DNA of 24,593 nt from CAYTAP01 sp964435775. Lineage in GTDB: Bacteria > Planctomycetota > Phycisphaerae > Tepidisphaerales > Tepidisphaeraceae. The DNA lies in contig CAYTAP010000055.1 in NCBI GenBank assembly GCA_964435775.1, forward strand, positions 1-24,593. Direction: 5' to 3'. The notes under the pieces are model-generated. The model did no database searches. It saw only the letters and a list, made by a program, of their open reading frames with translations, and had not been told where the DNA came from. Numbering within the stretch: the stretch's first letter is position 1; each line of letters starts with the position of its first letter. A program made the position numbers and the translations under genes. Of the stretch, positions 23,052-24,593 are shown in pieces.

Positions 23052-23597
23052 CTATTCCAGCCCCCGGCGTTCATCGGTCTCTTCCTGCTCGATCTCATTG
23101 AGATACGTCAGTGCCCGCTCCAGTTCATTCTTGAGATGCCGAACCCGCAGCAAACTGCGAACACGGGTGACCAGCTCAAACTTGTTCACCGGCTTGCTTA
23201 CAAAATCGTCGGTTCCGCATTCATTGGCGGCCTCGATATCCCCCAGCTCATTCAGCGCCGTCACCATCAACACCTGGATGTCCCGCGTCTTCGGATCCGA
23301 CTTGATCGTGCGGCAGACCTGAAACCCGCTCATCCGCGGCATCATGACATCGAGCAGAATCAAGTCCGGATTATGTTCGGCCACCTTCGCCAGCGCCTCC
23401 ACCCCATCCGATGCCGTGACCACCTTCACCGGCAACGATTCGATGAACGCCTGAAGGAGTTCCACGTTCTGCGCATTGTCATCCACGATCAACACGGTGG
23501 ATTGGGGAAGAAACGATTCCGTTGGTTGCGAAGTCGCCCCCGGTTGCGCGCCCGTTGGCGCAACGCTCTCTGAAGATGGTCCATCGCTTTTAGTCAT
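23052..23597 (-). CDS. Single-domain response regulator with C-terminal coiled-coil tail
   Basis: A 181-residue receiver protein. Residues 1-32 are a Ser/Pro/Gln-rich leader. The REC domain (about 34-150) has Asp39-Asp40 (VLIVDDN), phospho-acceptor Asp83 (ILLDVMMPRMSG), Thr113 (MVTAL) and Lys135 (FVSKPVNKFEL). The end is a charged helix (RVRHLKNELERALTYLNEIE) with no DNA-binding or enzyme output domain. Such stand-alone PleD-type receivers pass signals by protein contact. ATG 23597 has AGGA 9 bases upstream. No histidine kinase is in the window. It lies 33 bases downstream of the TIGR04282 gene on the same strand and 88 bp before the M16 gene. Confidence 0.93.
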   Translation of the reverse strand: MTKSDGPSSESVAPTGAQPGATSQPTESFLPQSTVLIVDDNAQNVELLQAFIESLPVKVVTASDGVEALAKVAEHNPDLILLDVMMPRMSGFQVCRTIKSDPKTRDIQVLMVTALNELGDIEAANECGTDDFVSKPVNKFELVTRVRSLLRVRHLKNELERALTYLNEIEQEETDERRGLE

Positions 23598-23630
23598 TTG
23601 ATATTTCCTTCATCAATCCGCGCGGCATCC

Positions 23631-24377
23631 TCATGGGGAGCCCGCGTCATCCCAAACGTCGCCAAGCCGCCGCAACAGGTCCAGGCACAGGTCGTCATCC
23701 AAAGACGCCGCCTCGTCCCGCGATCGCGAGGCCGACATCTTCAACCGAACGATCAGTCGCCGCAAATCTTCCGGCCGGTCTACATCATCCCATCCTTTAC
23801 CCAAAACCCCGTGATACCCCATGTCCTCGGCGCGCCGCAGCGTTTCCTCCGCCTCGCGGCCACTGGACCATGGAACACCCTTCAGCATACGCCCCAACGG
23901 CACATCGCCCGACACCCCCAGCGACCAATAGCCGCCATCATCCGTCGGGCTTAGCGAAATGGGGTGCTTCATCGCCAATTCGGCCGCATGGGCTATATGA
24001 TTCAGCGGAACGTCCGGACTGTCCACACCGAAAAAAAGCATGGCCGAATGGCGCTTCCCCATGTGCGACGCCGCATCCGCCAGGCGATCGCCGAGGTCTC
24101 CCCCGCATTGTGCCAGCCATGTCGGTTTGTGGTTCCGGTCGCCGGTCATGGAATTGCGCAGCAATTCTTGCATCGCGCCCAATGAATCCGGCGGATCGTA
24201 ACAGACCACCAGTTCCGCCGGTTTCAACCCGGCCAACCGACGGATCACGTATACGAGAAACACCTTCTGCACTTCCGCCGCCTGCGCGGCATTCAATATG
24301 GGCATGAGTCGTGTCTTCACCCGCCCGGGCGTCGGATACTTCGCCATCACGATCACCGCAAGCTGCGCCAAATCCAC
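23631..24377 (-). CDS. TIGR04282/DUF2064 glycosyltransferase-like protein
   Basis: A 248-residue GT-A-like nucleotidyl/glycosyl-transferase of the family called arsenosugar biosynthesis glycosyltransferase (TIGR04282, DUF2064). Motifs: VIVMAKYPTPGRVKTRL (about 8-24), the nucleotide-binding loop; a LAQCGGDLGDRLADAASHM segment; FFGVDSPDVP with the D-S-P metal site; SPTDDGGYWSLG; and the C-terminal GWDDVDRPEDLRRL. The family name comes from gene neighbourhood with arsenosugar genes; none is seen here, so the substrate is open. GTG 24377 gives ten residues before M-A-K, as is usual, and has a -10 box 7 bases upstream. The frame continues to the window edge, but that extension is a translated copy of the palindromic element. 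Confidence 0.85.
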   Translation of the reverse strand: MDLAQLAVIVMAKYPTPGRVKTRLMPILNAAQAAEVQKVFLVYVIRRLAGLKPAELVVCYDPPDSLGAMQELLRNSMTGDRNHKPTWLAQCGGDLGDRLADAASHMGKRHSAMLFFGVDSPDVPLNHIAHAAELAMKHPISLSPTDDGGYWSLGVSGDVPLGRMLKGVPWSSGREAEETLRRAEDMGYHGVLGKGWDDVDRPEDLRRLIVRLKMSASRSRDEAASLDDDLCLDLLRRLGDVWDDAGSP

Positions 24378-24384
24378 GACGTGA

Positions 24385-24413
24385 ACTATAAGTCTCCGCC
24401 GACGGAGCGTAAA
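24385..24413 (-). promoter_or_regulatory. Promoter of the TIGR04282 gene, leaderless type
   Basis: On the minus strand TTTACG, 17 bases and TATAGT (24390-24385) form a good promoter. The -10 ends 7 bases before GTG 24377, placing the transcription start on the start codon. No Shine-Dalgarno site is present. Confidence 0.55.
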
Positions 24414-24435
24414 GCAATCGCCATGCGCCGAGAGC

Positions 24436-24560
24436 GAAGTCAATATTTGTGGCAAATGGGCATACATGGAGGGCGTCGCTCCCGCGACGCCGTGGCTTCG
24501 CGGGAGCGACGCCCTCCAATTTCCGACGATGCTGCGAGAGGGCATACATATGGTCTCCTC
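24436..24560. repeat. Nested palindromic element, copy 3
   Basis: The left arm at 24436-24453 (GAAGTCAATATTTGTGGC) and a diverged right arm near 24541-24560 (ends ATGGTCTCCTC) flank a 50-bp core at 24468-24517. Core hairpins are GGCGTCGC/GCGACGCC (loop TCCC) and GGCTTCGC/GCGACGCC (loop GGGA, one mismatch), with GGAG/CTCC feet. It lies just upstream of the TIGR04282 promoter. Confidence 0.85.
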
Positions 24561-24593
24561 ACCACACCGGCGCAGACCAACGGTACTCGCCAA

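Noticed and set aside
6557..24560. CRISPR array
   Set aside because: Repeat copies are single and kilobases apart, with no regular spacers and no cas genes.
24436..24593. Target-site duplication around element copy 3
   Set aside because: The only match outside the arms (GCGCCG versus CGGCGC) is inverted, not direct.

Overview
This is a GC-rich, gene-dense stretch of bacterial chromosome with protein genes only. I saw no rRNA or tRNA gene, CRISPR array, integrase or complete insertion sequence. The gene content suggests a Gram-negative-type cell with an outer membrane: a LolA-like carrier beside an RND/MMPL exporter, a lipid A biosynthesis N-terminal (LAB_N) membrane protein, ArnT-like lipid-sugar glycosyltransferases and lipoproteins. 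Several small proteins, a Rho factor with an unusual N-terminus and mixed Shine-Dalgarno/leaderless gene starts remind me of Planctomycetota, perhaps a Phycisphaerae-like lineage. That is an inference from gene style, not from a marker gene.

Layout. Bases 2-3360 (+) hold the end of a LolA-like gene overlapping an MMPL/HpnN-type exporter. Bases 3481-4825 (-) hold a DUF2934 protein, a Bcp peroxiredoxin and a YqeY protein. Rho (5171-6517, +) is divergent from yqeY and is followed by a 129-bp nested palindromic element and a STAS protein. Bases 7151-13444 hold a surface-sugar module: two divergent GT39 membrane glycosyltransferases separated by a second copy of the element, then a DPM1/ArnC-like GT2, a LAB_N membrane protein and a DegT/DnrJ/EryC1 sugar aminotransferase. 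RNase D and an unknown 138-aa protein follow. Bases 15607-19244 (-) look like one four-gene operon of largely unknown function: a C4 mini-protein, a 178-aa unknown, a lipoprotein and an RDD membrane protein. Bases 19404-24377 (-) hold an FTCD cyclodeaminase-domain protein coupled to a two-domain M16 metallopeptidase, a single-domain response regulator and a TIGR04282/DUF2064 glycosyltransferase-like protein.

How genes may work together. GT2 would charge a polyprenyl phosphate with a sugar, possibly an amino sugar made by the DegT enzyme. LAB_N would assist in the membrane, and the GT39 enzymes would move the sugar onto lipid A, another glycan or protein outside the cytoplasm. The exporter and LolA-like protein would handle lipid traffic.

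The most distinctive non-coding signals are two families of paired inverted REP-like hairpins. One family (three copies, 125-133 bp) is nested inside about 20-bp terminal inverted repeats. The other (one copy) has 28-bp perfect arms and a GTAG foot. A second recurring signal is a -10 box placed 6-7 bases before the start codon of four genes, which suggests leaderless transcripts.
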